Numbered from the stretch's first letter, positions 42,493 to 52,414 are shown. The stretch: DNA of 64,000 nucleotides from Rhodomicrobium sp. (GCA_021604665.1 BQJK01000002.1:620001-684000); one strand, 5' to 3'. Numbers and translations are program-made. Notes: generated by a model not told the origin, from the letters alone.

Positions 42493-43101
42493 ATGAGTGC
42501 TGCTGAGACAGACCGGACTTTAACCCTTATGCGCCTAAACATGTTGAAACGCCGCCGTGACTTTCTTGCTGCCAAGGGCCGCAGGGGATGCAATTTAACG
42601 GCAGCATATGGCACCAAGGGTTTTATGTTGCAGGCGCGCAAACGCAGCGCTGGTGAAGTTACGGCGCTTAGAGGGCAATCTGGCCCGCGCTATGGCATTA
42701 CAGTTTCAAAGCACACCATTCGCCGGGCGCTTGAGCGAAAGTCTACTGCCCTTAAAACAGCGGGCCAGATTGGCCAAAAAAACCGCCCGAAGAACAGCAC
42801 AAATAAAGGCGCTGGCAAAGGGCTGAGAAAAGCTGGAGGTAAGAGTGGACCGCAAAAACGGGGCCCGCTAGCCGTTGAGCGCAACCGAATGCGCCGCCGC
42901 CTTCGTGAAGCCCTGAACATCATCGCCCCTAAAATGGCACGTGATGGGATGGATTATGTTGTCATTGGGCGGGATGATGGTTTATCCATTCCGTTTGAGA
43001 TTCTCCTTAAAGATTTAGAGAAAAGCTTTCAAAAAGTGCATAGACGGATTATACCATCGGGCAACCCCCCGGTTTCTAGCCGTCTTTCTTCAAACTCTTA
43101 A
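42493..43101 (+). CDS. rnpA: RNase P protein component with a basic internal insertion
   Basis: Protein subunit of RNase P, which matures tRNA 5' ends. The family core is seen as LNMLKRRRDFLAAKGRR (start), GPRYGITVSK (central strand), VERNRMRRRLREAL (RNR motif, residues 128-141) and DYVVIGR. Between ITVSK (69-73) and VERNR the usual enzyme has six or seven residues; here about 54 residues intervene, rich in Lys, Arg, Gly, Asn and Ser. The total of 202 residues compares with about 110-130 normally. The frame is uninterrupted and the core motifs intact, so the gene is probably functional. The start is uncertain: ATG 42493 has no clear ribosome site, and ATG 42529 is also possible. Confidence 0.82.
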   Translation: MSAAETDRTLTLMRLNMLKRRRDFLAAKGRRGCNLTAAYGTKGFMLQARKRSAGEVTALRGQSGPRYGITVSKHTIRRALERKSTALKTAGQIGQKNRPKNSTNKGAGKGLRKAGGKSGPQKRGPLAVERNRMRRRLREALNIIAPKMARDGMDYVVIGRDDGLSIPFEILLKDLEKSFQKVHRRIIPSGNPPVSSRLSSNS

Positions 43102-43131
43102 TGCATATGTCAGGTAACCAGAGCCGTTTTC

Positions 43132-44922
43132 ATGGAAGAAAATAACCGCAATTTTTTAGTCGCCCTTTTACTGTCGGTCCTTGTTTTTCTGGTCTGGCAT
43201 TTTGTGTTCGTTGTGCCAAAGCAGGAAGCACAAAAGCTGCGCCAGCAACAGCAGGAAGCTTTGCTGAAAGAAAAGTCAGTGACGCCATCTAATGCCGCGC
43301 CCGCCGTTAAAGATGGCGCCGCACCGCTTACGCCGCAGATGAATGAGACGCCGGTGGCGCCTAAAACCCGGGTTTCTGCCCTTGCTACCAGCAAGCGCGT
43401 GCCTATTCTGACACCAGCGCTGAAAGGCTCTATTAACCTCACGGGCGGGCGCATTGATGATGTCTTGCTGCTTGAACACCGTGAAACGGTTGATAAGAAA
43501 AGCCCACCAGTTGAGCTCTTCTCTCCGTCTGGTTCGCCGCATCCTTATTTTGCTGAATTTGGCTGGTCCAGCAACGCCATTGAGGGTGTGACGTTACCTG
43601 GCCCTAAAACAGAGTGGAGCGTGAAAAGCGGCACCACCCTCGCCCCTGGTCAGCCGGTTATCCTTAGCTATGATGCCGGCAAGGGCGTTGTGTTTGAGCG
43701 CAGCATTTCAATCGACGATAAATATATGTTTACGGTGACTCAAACTGTCACCAATAACGGGTCAGCAGCGCTGACGCTGTCTCCTTATGGTTATTTATGG
43801 CGGCAAAACCGACCTTACTCGCAATCTCTCTTCATTTCGCATGAGGGGGCTGTGGGTGTGTTTGACGAAGAGCTGGAAGAAACCGGCTATGATGACCTTG
43901 TTGAAGAGGGCAAGCAGAACTTTAAAGCCAAAAATGGCTGGGTGGCCATTACTGATAAATATTGGGCCTCTGCGCTGATACCGGATAAGAAGCTGCCTTT
44001 GACCTCAACATTTGTTGGCCGGCAAGTTGGTGAAGTAAAGTCTTACCAAACTACCTTCTTGCTTGATGGACAGGTGGTGAATAAGGGTGAGACTTTCTCT
44101 GTCAAAAATCAGCTATTTGCTGGCGCCAAGCGCGGCCGGCTTTTAGAGCAGTATGGCGAGACTTACAAGATCGACCGGTTTGAAAATCTGATTGACTGGG
44201 GCTGGTTCCATTTCATTACCAAGCCGATGTTCCATGCGCTTGTTTATATTAATGATCTGGTCGGCAATTTTGGCGTCTCTATTCTGATCGTCACTGTTCT
44301 CATTAAGTTGTTGTTATTCCCGCTTGCAAACAAGTCTTACAAATCCATGGCAGCAATGAAGAAAATGCAGCCTGAGATGGAGAAGATCCGCAAGCGCTAT
44401 GAAAAGGATAAGGTGAAGCAGCAACAAGAGCTGATGGAGCTTTATAAGAAAGAAAAGATTAATCCGGTCTCGGGTTGCTGGCCGGTGTTGGTGCAAATAC
44501 CTATATTCTTCGCGCTCTATAAGGTGCTTTATGTAACGATTGAGATGCGCCATGCGCCGTTCTTTGGCTGGATTCAGGATCTTTCTGCCCCTGACCCGAC
44601 CTCACTATTCAATCTGTTTGGACTTATTCCGATTGATCTACCGAGCTTCCTGATGATTGGTGTTTGGCCGCTGATTATGGGTCTGACTATGTTTGTGCAA
44701 ATGAAGCTGAACCCAGCCCCGCCTGACCCTGTGCAAGCTAAGCTGTTCACTTATATGCCGATCATGTTCACCTTTATTCTTGCGGGCTTTTCTGCCGGTC
44801 TGGTGATTTATTGGGCGTGGAACAACTTCCTCTCTATTCTTCAGCAATATGTGATTATGAAGCGTCAAGGTGTCGAGATCACGCTGCTGGAAAATATCGG
44901 ATTGAAGAAGAAATCCAGCTAA
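43132..44922 (+). CDS. yidC: Membrane protein insertase YidC
   Basis: 596-residue Oxa1/YidC insertase. TM1 (NFLVALLLSVLVFLVWHFVFV) is followed by a periplasmic beta-supersandwich (about 110-360), then the conserved core of five membrane segments (about 370-580), including NFGVSILIVTVLIKLLLFPLA, the cytoplasmic helical hairpin KKMQPEMEKIRKRYEKDKVK, NPVSGCWPVLVQIPIFFALYKVL and FMIGVWPLIMG-type segments. The C-terminal tail ends GLKKKSS, with basic residues. It lies 30 bases after rnpA, as expected for the rpmH-rnpA-yidC block. Confidence 0.95.
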   Translation: MEENNRNFLVALLLSVLVFLVWHFVFVVPKQEAQKLRQQQQEALLKEKSVTPSNAAPAVKDGAAPLTPQMNETPVAPKTRVSALATSKRVPILTPALKGSINLTGGRIDDVLLLEHRETVDKKSPPVELFSPSGSPHPYFAEFGWSSNAIEGVTLPGPKTEWSVKSGTTLAPGQPVILSYDAGKGVVFERSISIDDKYMFTVTQTVTNNGSAALTLSPYGYLWRQNRPYSQSLFISHEGAVGVFDEELEETGYDDLVEEGKQNFKAKNGWVAITDKYWASALIPDKKLPLTSTFVGRQVGEVKSYQTTFLLDGQVVNKGETFSVKNQLFAGAKRGRLLEQYGETYKIDRFENLIDWGWFHFITKPMFHALVYINDLVGNFGVSILIVTVLIKLLLFPLANKSYKSMAAMKKMQPEMEKIRKRYEKDKVKQQQELMELYKKEKINPVSGCWPVLVQIPIFFALYKVLYVTIEMRHAPFFGWIQDLSAPDPTSLFNLFGLIPIDLPSFLMIGVWPLIMGLTMFVQMKLNPAPPDPVQAKLFTYMPIMFTFILAGFSAGLVIYWAWNNFLSILQQYVIMKRQGVEITLLENIGLKKKSS

Positions 44923-45004
44923 CCAGCCACCTTAGATGAAGGCGGACTTTGTTGCCGATGATTTAAGATTGCTGCGTTTCGATTGGCAAACTCACTTGTA
45001 TAGC

Positions 45005-45029
45005 TGGCCCTCTTTTATTGAGAGGGCCA
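45005..45029 (+). promoter_or_regulatory. Perfect hairpin just before engB
   Basis: TGGCCCTCT (45005-45013) pairs with AGAGGGCCA (45021-45029), loop of seven. It overlaps the best ribosome-site-like sequence (AGAGGG) before the alternative TTG start at 45031, and is 37 bases from the preferred ATG. It could affect engB translation or be a weak terminator for yidC; there is no T run. Confidence 0.5.
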
Positions 45030-45066
45030 CTTGCTGAAGGCAACTTTTCATGACTGCAAATATCTC

Positions 45067-45729
45067 ATGAGTGCGAATGATAAAGAAAGTGCCAGCGCCC
45101 TTTTAACGCCCGAAGCTATTGCTGCGGGGCGGGCGCTGTTTCGCCTGCCAATTGAGTTTATCAAGGGCGTGGTGAATGAAGAGGGATTGCCGCCAGCTGA
45201 CCTGCCGGAGATTGCCTTTGCCGGGCGCTCTAATGTGGGTAAATCCAGCTTGATCAATGCGCTGACCGGGCAAAAGGGCCTGGCCCGCACGTCTAACACC
45301 CCTGGCCGCACCAGAGAGATTAATTACTTTACCATTGGTGAGGCGGCTTATCTTGTTGATATGCCGGGCTATGGCTATGCGAAGGTGCCGCTTTCTATGG
45401 TCAAGCAATGGACGCGGCTGATCGAGAATTATCTGCGGGGTCGGTTGACCTTGAAGCGTGCCTATTTGTTGATCGATGCGCGGCATGGGGTGAAGAAAAA
45501 CGATCTTGAGATTATGAAGCAGCTTGATGCGGCAGCAGCGCTTTACCAGATTGTTTTAACCAAAACTGACAAAATCAAGTCTGGAGAGCTGAAGCGTCGG
45601 ATGGAAGAAACTGAAGCGCTGATTGTGAAGCACCCGGCCTGCTACCCTTTGGTTATTGCCACATCTTCATCGAAGGGCGAGGGCATTGACCAGTTAAAAG
45701 CCGCGATTTCTGTGGCGCTGACAAGTTAA
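45067..45729 (+). CDS. engB: Ribosome biogenesis GTPase EngB (YihA/YsxC)
   Basis: 220-residue small GTPase needed for large-subunit maturation. G1 [15 protein letters not shown]2 region [13 protein letters not shown]3 [12 protein letters not shown]4 LTKTDKI and G5 SSSKGEG are all present. The family length is about 195-220. The ATG at 45067 is preferred; a TTG at 45031 is in frame with AGAGGG just before it but inside a hairpin. In Rhizobiales engB normally lies between yidC and argB, as here, though a divergent Clp_N-type gene is inserted between engB and argB. Confidence 0.9.
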   Translation: MSANDKESASALLTPEAIAAGRALFRLPIEFIKGVVNEEGLPPADLPEIAFAGRSNVGKSSLINALTGQKGLARTSNTPGRTREINYFTIGEAAYLVDMPGYGYAKVPLSMVKQWTRLIENYLRGRLTLKRAYLLIDARHGVKKNDLEIMKQLDAAAALYQIVLTKTDKIKSGELKRRMEETEALIVKHPACYPLVIATSSSKGEGIDQLKAAISVALTS

Positions 45730-45855
45730 CTCGTTCGTGAAATTGGCTTGCCTTTGCTTTGAGCTGAGCGAAGCACAACTCCTGACGTCGAAGAGACTAA
45801 AAAGCCCTGGTATGTCTCTGGATCTTAAATCTGCCCGCTTGCTATAGCTTCAGGA

Positions 45856-48246
45856 TTAATCACCATCATCTTTGAGAATTTTGGTTACTTCTTCCATTCC
45901 GGTTTCATAAGCCACAGGGCCATAACGGGCGATGGCGTAGCCGAGGCCAAACAGCAGCAGAATGGCCATGAAGCGCTTAAATATCCGGCCATAATTCCGT
46001 GTGACTTTAATTTCAAAAGATTTTGAGGGCTGAACGGGGATTTCAGCTGAGAGGCCATTTTCTCCGGTTGCTCTGACCGTTACATCCAATCGTAATTTTG
46101 AGATGCCCGCTTTGCGCGGCAGCACCCGCCAACGCCAAATGGCGAAATCAGCATCATCAACCATGGAGCGGTGCAGCTCACACCACTGGGTGGCGGCGGT
46201 GGCGCTATCTATCAGGAACTGGCCATCTGGCCCGGTTAGATGAACGGTGATGGCTTTGGTGTAGGGCTTTTTCTCTGATTTTGAGCGCAGGCCATAACCT
46301 TCTTCGTCAAAGTCCAGCTCTGCATCTGTGAAGCGGGCAACGCGCACCTCAACATAATGCAGTTTATCTTCCCGCATGACCTTTGGCACATTTTCAATGA
46401 CCTGATCTTCTATGGTTTGATGTTGAAGGCTTGCCTGATTATGCCGGATGGAGGTTGCTATCTGCTCCATTGAAGCGGCATCGCCCTGGCGCTGGCCGCC
46501 AGTATCCTGAGGATGCGACAAGCGCTGGCCAAATTGCGGTGGGTTCTTCTCTCCCGGTTGTGCGGGTGGGTGCTGGCTCCGCTGGCGGGCTAATGGTTGC
46601 CCTTGCGGCACATCCGCTTGACCACGGCCGCTTTCATCTGGATGGGGCGGCGGCGTATTGGTTGCCGGGTGGTGGCCGCCTTGCTTCGGCAATACCCCTT
46701 TAGGGATTGAGCTTTCAAGGGTTGCGGCAGCACCGCGCTGGATGGCCATGTCCTCTGGGCGCATAACCTTTTGAGGCTTAGGGGCCTGGTGCTGATTTCC
46801 AGCCATACCATAGGGTACGGCGCCTGGTTGCTCATGATGAGAGCGCTCGGGATTGGAATGGGGCGGTTGAGGGTGCAGCGCATTAGGGGGCGGCGCATGA
46901 TGGCGGTCCTGACCATGATGGTCTTGGCCATCTCTTTTGCCGGTAGGCGGCGGGGCGGCGCGCTCTGGGGCCATACTGCGCAATGTGTCCGGGTCTCTTG
47001 AAGTGTCATCAGGTATGGGCGCGTGGCGAGGCGGCTCACCAGCAAGATGTGGTTTTTGTGGTTGCTTTGCGAGCGGTTGAATATCTGGATGCTGGCCAGG
47101 ATAGTGACCTTGCGGCCCATTTTGAGACCTGTTGTGTGGGTCTGGTCTTTGATCGAGCGTTGGTACTGGTCCGCGATCATGAGGGGGTGCTGGTGGTCCT
47201 GATATTGGAGCGCTTGATACTGAACGGATCGGCTGCACGCCTTGACGGTTATCAGGGCTTTGCGGGTTTATGGGGTTTTGCGGTTGTGATTCTGGTGCAT
47301 TTCGGCGGCCAAAATCTGGGCGATGTTTACCGCGTCCCAGCGCGGCCTCATCGGCGGGCGCTTGATGAGCCTCTCTCCGATTACCGTTATTTTGATCATA
47401 GTCTTTCTGGGCGGGCTGTTCGGAGGCGGGGCGCTCGTTATTCTGTTGTTCTTTCGGCGCGGCTTCACCACCCCTTTGTGGCGGCGTTCTATTTCCCTCA
47501 CCTTGTGGACGAGGATTTGGGGGGCCAGGATTTGGGGAGGCAGGTTTTTGAGGGTCGGGATTTGTGCCTGCCTGGTCGTTCAGCGTTTTTTCGTGTGCAG
47601 TACTTAACTGATCATTGAGCGCTGAGGCCGCATCCTTCAGGTCACTGTTAATCGTCGCATCTATCTCAGAATTTAGGTTCGCATTTTCGGGAACGTGCTG
47701 GTTTTCGGCTTTTGCTGCTGCCTCTTCCTTGTTGGGCGTTTTGCCTTGTTCTGAACTGCTCTTATCTTCAGAGCTCTTAACATTGGTGCCATGGGTATTT
47801 ACAGTTACCTCATCGAAAACCATGCCATGTTTTTCGAGTATACGGTGAGCTGCAAAGCCACCCTCACCATTGATGATGGCAGAAAGTATGTGACCGCCGT
47901 CAACTTCCATTGACCCGGCTGCGCGCGCCGCGTTTGATGCATGAGCGAGTAGATTTTGAATTGTGCCATCAAGGTTTGGGGGCACCGCATTGGGGCTCAG
48001 GCTGCGCGCTTCCGGGCCGAGCTTGCGCAGCAGATCAGCACAGAGGGCTTTCACCTCAACACGGCAGGCAAGCATAGTGCCCAGCGCATCAGGATCTTGT
48101 CCGAGCGCTAGCATGAGATGGTCCAGGCCAACAACAGTGTGCTTCCGCCGCGCGGCCAATTCCTCGGCCCGGCTGAGACTTTCATGTAGATTTTTTGTTG
48201 CCGGAAGTTGCTCGCCAACTTCCTCTGCCATTTCCACTATGCTCAA
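45856..48246 (-). CDS. Clp_N-domain / proline-rich / C-terminal membrane protein of unknown function
   Basis: 796-residue protein, unusual. Residues about 10-145 resemble the Clp N-terminal substrate-recognition domain (LSRAEELAARRKHTVVGLDHL, LLAHASNAARAAG, ILSAIINGEGGFAAHRILEKH), with no AAA+ module. Residues about 170-615 are a low-complexity region rich in Pro, Gln, His, Gly and Arg. A beta-rich domain follows (about 625-750: VEVRVARFTDAELDFDEEGYG, WCELHRSMVDDADFAIWRWRV, KLRLDVTVRATG), then one membrane helix (MAILLLFGLGYAIARYGPVAY) and a short acidic tail. TTG 48246 has GGGAG five bases upstream. It interrupts the usual engB-argB order, which hints at insertion. Function unknown; a membrane-tethered substrate-recognition role is only a guess. 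Confidence 0.7.
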   Translation of the reverse strand: MSIVEMAEEVGEQLPATKNLHESLSRAEELAARRKHTVVGLDHLMLALGQDPDALGTMLACRVEVKALCADLLRKLGPEARSLSPNAVPPNLDGTIQNLLAHASNAARAAGSMEVDGGHILSAIINGEGGFAAHRILEKHGMVFDEVTVNTHGTNVKSSEDKSSSEQGKTPNKEEAAAKAENQHVPENANLNSEIDATINSDLKDAASALNDQLSTAHEKTLNDQAGTNPDPQKPASPNPGPPNPRPQGEGNRTPPQRGGEAAPKEQQNNERPASEQPAQKDYDQNNGNRREAHQAPADEAALGRGKHRPDFGRRNAPESQPQNPINPQSPDNRQGVQPIRSVSSAPISGPPAPPHDRGPVPTLDQRPDPHNRSQNGPQGHYPGQHPDIQPLAKQPQKPHLAGEPPRHAPIPDDTSRDPDTLRSMAPERAAPPPTGKRDGQDHHGQDRHHAPPPNALHPQPPHSNPERSHHEQPGAVPYGMAGNQHQAPKPQKVMRPEDMAIQRGAAATLESSIPKGVLPKQGGHHPATNTPPPHPDESGRGQADVPQGQPLARQRSQHPPAQPGEKNPPQFGQRLSHPQDTGGQRQGDAASMEQIATSIRHNQASLQHQTIEDQVIENVPKVMREDKLHYVEVRVARFTDAELDFDEEGYGLRSKSEKKPYTKAITVHLTGPDGQFLIDSATAATQWCELHRSMVDDADFAIWRWRVLPRKAGISKLRLDVTVRATGENGLSAEIPVQPSKSFEIKVTRNYGRIFKRFMAILLLFGLGYAIARYGPVAYETGMEEVTKILKDDGD

Positions 48247-48719
48247 TGTTGCTCCCTTAGACTATATGCTTTGCTGGCGATAATGGTTGTATCTAGCCGC
48301 TTTTTTGTTTTGATCGCTTTATAAGTTGCCATCATGGTTAGCCGGATAGTAGCAGCGCATTGTGGCGAACAGCCAGCTCTTGGCTAAATCTTCCGTACTT
48401 CGTTAACAGTTGGCCGTTTATTCTTGGTTTTTGGTGACCATTTGGGTTTCTGGTGGCCGCCTGGTACCGGGTGTTGAAATAATGGCTCATCCGCTTTACT
48501 TAAAACCGCTTTTGCTCTTGCTGTTTCACCTATTTCTTGGCTTATGGGTTGAGCTGAGATTGTATACGGCCAGGTTTTTGCATTCTTTAGATTTAACAAT
48601 TTATCATGTTGTTGAATATCCCTATTCAGCCGATTGCCAGCGGTTTTCGCCGTTCTACCCGAAGAATTAGGGATTGTGGTTAAGGCTCAAGCGTCTTAAA
48701 ACCCGACGAAGACATTTTT
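48247..48719. other. Intergenic region upstream of argB
   Basis: 473 bases between divergent genes. Two overlapping frames exist (plus 48410-48670, hydrophobic; minus 48384-48599, basic), neither with a clear ribosome site or recognisable family; I do not support either. No terminator or repeat is obvious. Confidence 0.35.
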
Positions 48720-49655
48720 ATGGATCACACAATTATGACGAACAATACGCCAGATCACGCTTCTAGGGCCGAAACCGCCTTAAGCAAGGCGCAAATTCTT
48801 TCAGAAGCCCTGCCTTATATGCAGCGCTACGATAATAAAACCGTGGTTGTTAAATATGGCGGCAATGCCATGGGGGATGACGAGCTGGCGGCAAATTTCG
48901 CACGGGATATTGTGCTTTTGAAGCAAGCCGGGGTGAACCCGATTGTGGTGCATGGCGGCGGGCCGCAAATTGGTGCCATGCTAGAGCGCTTGCAGATCAA
49001 ATCTGAATTTAAAGATGGGCTGCGTGTGACCGACCGGCCAACGGTTGAGATTGTACAGATGGTGCTTGCTGGCTCTATCAATAAAGAGATTGTCACCAAT
49101 ATTAATATGCATGGCGGCAAGGCTTGTGGCATTTCCGGTAAAGACGCGAACCTGATGCTGGCGAAAAAGCTTGAGAAAATGCACCATGACCCGAAATCCA
49201 ACACAACGAAGCTAGTTGACCTTGGGTTTGTTGGCGAGCCGATACATATGAACCCGCATATTGTTGAGGTGATGATCCAGAGTGACCTTATCCCGGTGAT
49301 TGCCCCGATTGCGGCCGGTGAGAATGGCGAGACCTTTAACATTAACGCAGATACATTTGCCGGGCATCTTGCCGCGGCGATGAATGCCAAGCGCTTGCTG
49401 TTGCTAACGGATGTTAAGGGCGTTTTGGATGATGATGGCAATTTAATTGAGCAGCTCACGCTGGAAGAAGCGCGCGGGTTGATTGAGAATGGCACCATTT
49501 CTGGCGGTATGATCCCGAAAATTGAAAGCTCTATGGCTGTTGTTGAAGACGGGGTTGAGGGTGTTGTAATTGTGGATGGGCGGGTCAAACATGCGGTTTT
49601 ACTTGAGCTATTCACTGAGCATGGCATTGGCACACTACTTGGTGAAAAATTATAG
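48720..49655 (+). CDS. argB: Acetylglutamate kinase ArgB
   Basis: 311-residue amino acid kinase that phosphorylates N-acetylglutamate in arginine synthesis. Family motifs: [11 protein letters not shown] (nucleotide-binding), [80 protein letters not shown] and [19 protein letters not shown]. The N-terminal helix ([20 protein letters not shown]) matches the long type associated with arginine feedback control. ATG 48720 or 48735 could be the start. It belongs to the rpmH-rnpA-yidC-engB-argB synteny group. Confidence 0.93.
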   Translation: MDHTIMTNNTPDHASRAETALSKAQILSEALPYMQRYDNKTVVVKYGGNAMGDDELAANFARDIVLLKQAGVNPIVVHGGGPQIGAMLERLQIKSEFKDGLRVTDRPTVEIVQMVLAGSINKEIVTNINMHGGKACGISGKDANLMLAKKLEKMHHDPKSNTTKLVDLGFVGEPIHMNPHIVEVMIQSDLIPVIAPIAAGENGETFNINADTFAGHLAAAMNAKRLLLLTDVKGVLDDDGNLIEQLTLEEARGLIENGTISGGMIPKIESSMAVVEDGVEGVVIVDGRVKHAVLLELFTEHGIGTLLGEKL

Positions 49656-49733
49656 GATTGGCCTTTCTACGACTTAACTTGCTAGCACGAGATTGGCGAC
49701 CATTAAACTGGACGCTTGCTGTTGATACTAAAA

Positions 49734-49764
49734 AGGGCTGCATGGTTATGCCCCATGCAGCCCT
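49734..49764. terminator. Bidirectional hairpin between argB and the YdcH gene
   Basis: AGGGCTGCATGG (49734-49745) pairs perfectly with CCATGCAGCCCT (49753-49764). The A run on the left is a T run on the minus strand, so it best terminates the minus-strand YdcH gene and may also serve argB. Confidence 0.8.
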
Positions 49765-49880
49765 AAGTATCATTTATTTATACGTGTTATTTGATTTATA
49801 GGCGCGTATTTATTTCATTTTGAAGCTATGCAGCTTTTTGCTGACACCCAATAATGAATAATCGCGGCTTCTGATAAACC

Positions 49881-50054
49881 TTAGTTCAAATCCTGTTTCA
49901 GGCGTTTGATTTCATCTTTAAGATGGAGCTTCTTCTTTTTCATCTCCATCAGTTTGGCGGCATCTAGGATCGGACGGGACTCCTCTTTCTCGATCTTTTG
50001 ATCAAGTGCTCTATGTTTCTGGCAAAGTTCTGAAATATGTGCTTCAACTGCCAT
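49881..50054 (-). CDS. YdcH/DUF465-family small protein (copy 1)
   Basis: 57-residue helical protein: MAVEAHISELCQKHRAL, DAAKLMEMKKKKLHLKDEI and RLKQDLN. The K-rich LxLKDEIxxL helix is the mark of the YdcH (DUF465) family, small coiled-coil proteins of unknown function. A strong ribosome site (CGGAGG) is seven bases before the ATG. A second, longer family member starts 208 bases away on the other strand. Adjacent YdcH genes next to purEK are usual in Rhizobiales. Confidence 0.85.
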   Translation of the reverse strand: MAVEAHISELCQKHRALDQKIEKEESRPILDAAKLMEMKKKKLHLKDEIKRLKQDLN

Positions 50055-50261
50055 TCAAGCCTCCGTGTTTAAGTTTAAGACAGGAATATTCTGCCATTGA
50101 GCTAGTGATTTGTCCAATCGACTTTCATTTCAATATTGAAAAATTGCTAAAATATTTGGCATCGATTGTTACGTTTATTGCTCTATGGCTGCTGTTTTGT
50201 TTAGAAATATTACTCAAAACATGTAATTTGGACGATTATAAGAATTTGGGAGCCCTGAATT

Positions 50262-50474
50262 TTGGTTTTGAAAGATGGAAATCATGAAGGTCTGCGCGCG
50301 CAGCTTGCTGAGAAGCGGCAGGAGCATCAGGACCTTGACCAGGCGATAGACGCTCTCAATGCGCTAAAACCAAATGACCAGCTGCAATTGCGCCGCCTGA
50401 AAAAGAAGAAACTCCAGTTGAAAGATGAAATACGCGCGCTTGAGCAACAGTTTTTTCCTGATATTATCGCTTAG
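50262..50474 (+). CDS. YdcH/DUF465-family small protein (copy 2)
   Basis: 70-residue helical protein with LRAQLAEKRQEHQDLDQAI, LRRLKKKKLQLKDEIRALE and a hydrophobic tail (FFPDIIA), clearly related to the divergent neighbour. No in-frame ATG exists near the start; TTG at 50262 or 50268 is used, with GGGAG about ten bases upstream of 50262. Function unknown. Confidence 0.8.
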   Translation: MVLKDGNHEGLRAQLAEKRQEHQDLDQAIDALNALKPNDQLQLRRLKKKKLQLKDEIRALEQQFFPDIIA

Positions 50475-50790
50475 GTTAAGCACCAGGCTATAGCTACCCT
50501 TAGCTTGCTGCCTGCCGGCGTTTAGGCTTCAAATTGCCTTTGGTTAAGCCCTTATGATTGTCATATGTTCTCGGGCATTTATCAGCCCTGTTGCATTACT
50601 GGCGTTTTTTTCTATAATTGCCCGCTTTTCCGGGCTTTGTTCCGCCCTTGTTCGTACCCTAGTAGATCTAACCTTCATTGCCCTGAAGCGGCCCGTTTAG
50701 ATGTGGCTGTTTTATTTATTGATTGCGTTGCTATTTATTAATGATCGCCGGCCGTTGCCTTTGTTATGACCTATGCATTTGGGAGATGCT
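50475..50790. other. Intergenic region before purE
   Basis: 316 bases between the YdcH gene and purE, probably containing the purEK promoter. I see no riboswitch fold, repeat or ORF. Confidence 0.35.
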
Positions 50791-51291
50791 ATGACTGACA
50801 CATTGCCAGTAGTGAGCATAATTATGGGGAGCCAGTCTGACTGGCCGACGATGAAGCATGCCGCCGATATGCTAGAGACTTTGGGTGTGGCTTTTGAAAC
50901 TAAAATTGTTTCAGCGCACAGAACGCCCGAGCGACTGTTTGAATTTGCACAATCTGCCGAAGGGCGCGGCCTTAAGGTGGTGATTGCGGGTGCAGGCGGT
51001 GCAGCGCATTTGCCGGGTATGGTGGCGGCTTTAACACCGTTACCTGTGCTTGGTGTGCCGGTACAATCGAAAGCGCTTTCCGGGCAGGATAGCCTGCTCT
51101 CTATTGTGCAAATGCCTGGCGGTGTCGCTGTTGGCACATTGGCTATTGGTAAGGCCGGGGCCACTAATGCTGGTTTGCTGGCAGCGCAAATTCTTGGTGT
51201 TAGTGATCAGGCACTTATGCAACGGGTGAAAGATTGGCGCGGCAGCCAAACTGCCGCCATTGCAGACCAGCCCGTAGACCAAAATGACTAG
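50791..51291 (+). CDS. purE: N5-carboxyaminoimidazole ribonucleotide mutase PurE
   Basis: 166-residue class I PurE, converting N5-CAIR to CAIR in purine synthesis. [16 protein letters not shown] carries the signature [17 protein letters not shown] the active-site His, [11 protein letters not shown] the nucleotide loop, and [24 protein letters not shown] the substrate site. The ATG at 50791 is chosen because GGGAG is about six bases upstream; ATG 50773 is also in frame. purK overlaps its last eight bases, so the two are co-translated. Confidence 0.95.
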   Translation: MTDTLPVVSIIMGSQSDWPTMKHAADMLETLGVAFETKIVSAHRTPERLFEFAQSAEGRGLKVVIAGAGGAAHLPGMVAALTPLPVLGVPVQSKALSGQDSLLSIVQMPGGVAVGTLAIGKAGATNAGLLAAQILGVSDQALMQRVKDWRGSQTAAIADQPVDQND

Positions 51292-52414
51292 ATCTATGAT
51301 AGATACGCCGCTTTCCCCTGGATCGACCATTGGCATTTTTGGTGACGGCCAGCTTGGGCGCATGCTGGCCATTGCGGCGACACAGCTTGGCTTTAAAGTT
51401 CATATTTTTTCGCCTCAGCATGGCTCGCCAGCGTTTGATGTTGCCGCCTTCCACACAACTGCCCCTTATAGCGATCTTGATGCTGTGAAAGCTTTTGCCT
51501 CTGAGGTCGATGTGGCAACGGTTGAATTTGAGAATATTCCGCTAGATACTTATGAACATGCTGGCAAGTTCACCTGCATCGCGCCAGATACCAAGGCGCT
51601 TGCCACCTCGCAAGACCGGTTGGCAGAAAAGCGCTTTCTCAGCTCTCATGATATTCCCGTCGCGCCCTTTGTAGAGATTGACAGCGAGGCGGATATTGCT
51701 ACTGCGGTTCAAAAGCTTGGGCCGGCTGGTTTATTAAAAACACGCAAGATGGGTTATGACGGCAAGGGCCAGATTCGCCTAAAGGCTGACGCACAGGGTG
51801 CTGGAGCGAACAGTCCTGGTGTGAATTTAGAAGAGGCAATTAAGGCCTATAGCGGCGCGCCCTCTATTTTTGAAGCGCTTGTAAATTTTGAGTTGGAGAT
51901 ATCTTGTGTCGCGGCACGAGACTGGGCGGGTAATATTGTATTTTATGATAGCCCGCGCAATGAACATCGCCATCAGATTTTAGCGGAATCGCATGTGCCG
52001 GCTAATATTTCGGAAGATCTTGAAAAACTTGCACGGACCTATACTGCCAAAATTGCGGAGAAGCTCAACTATGTGGGCGTATTAACCGTTGAATTTTTTG
52101 TACCACCAACTGGCGGCGAGGTGCCGTTGATCGTGAATGAGATAGCGCCGAGGGTGCATAACTCAGGCCATTGGACAATGGATGCCTGCTCTTTTGACCA
52201 GTTTGAGAATCACATTCGCGCCATTGCCGGCTGGACACTTGGTAACACCCAGCGCCATTCAAATGCGAAGATGATCAACCTGATTGGCAGCGACATGGAG
52301 GGGTGGGCTGAATTTGCTGGCAGCAGCAGCGCTAATCTGCATCTCTATGGCAAAGGGGAAGCGCGGGCGGGGCGCAAAATGGGCCATGTGACTTATCTTT
52401 CAGGAAAAAACTAG
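51284..52414 (+). CDS. purK: N5-carboxyaminoimidazole ribonucleotide synthase PurK
   Basis: 376-residue ATP-grasp enzyme that makes N5-CAIR from AIR, ATP and bicarbonate, feeding Pur[21 protein letters not shown] is the N-terminal preATP-grasp loop; [19 protein letters not shown] and [15 protein letters not shown] are PurK signatures, the last with the metal and catalytic residues. The C-terminal domain is complete. It overlaps purE by eight bases. Confidence 0.95.
   Translation: MTRSMIDTPLSPGSTIGIFGDGQLGRMLAIAATQLGFKVHIFSPQHGSPAFDVAAFHTTAPYSDLDAVKAFASEVDVATVEFENIPLDTYEHAGKFTCIAPDTKALATSQDRLAEKRFLSSHDIPVAPFVEIDSEADIATAVQKLGPAGLLKTRKMGYDGKGQIRLKADAQGAGANSPGVNLEEAIKAYSGAPSIFEALVNFELEISCVAARDWAGNIVFYDSPRNEHRHQILAESHVPANISEDLEKLARTYTAKIAEKLNYVGVLTVEFFVPPTGGEVPLIVNEIAPRVHNSGHWTMDACSFDQFENHIRAIAGWTLGNTQRHSNAKMINLIGSDMEGWAEFAGSSSANLHLYGKGEARAGRKMGHVTYLSGKN

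Noticed and set aside
46983-47618. Long plus-strand ORF opposite the Clp_N-type gene
   Set aside because: It lies inside the proline-rich part of the longer minus-strand frame; the skewed base composition explains it, and it has no recognisable domain.
48384-48599. Minus-strand 71-residue ORF (and overlapping plus-strand ORF 48410-48670) upstream of argB
   Set aside because: No clear ribosome site, family or supporting neighbour signal; kept only as a remark in the intergenic entry.
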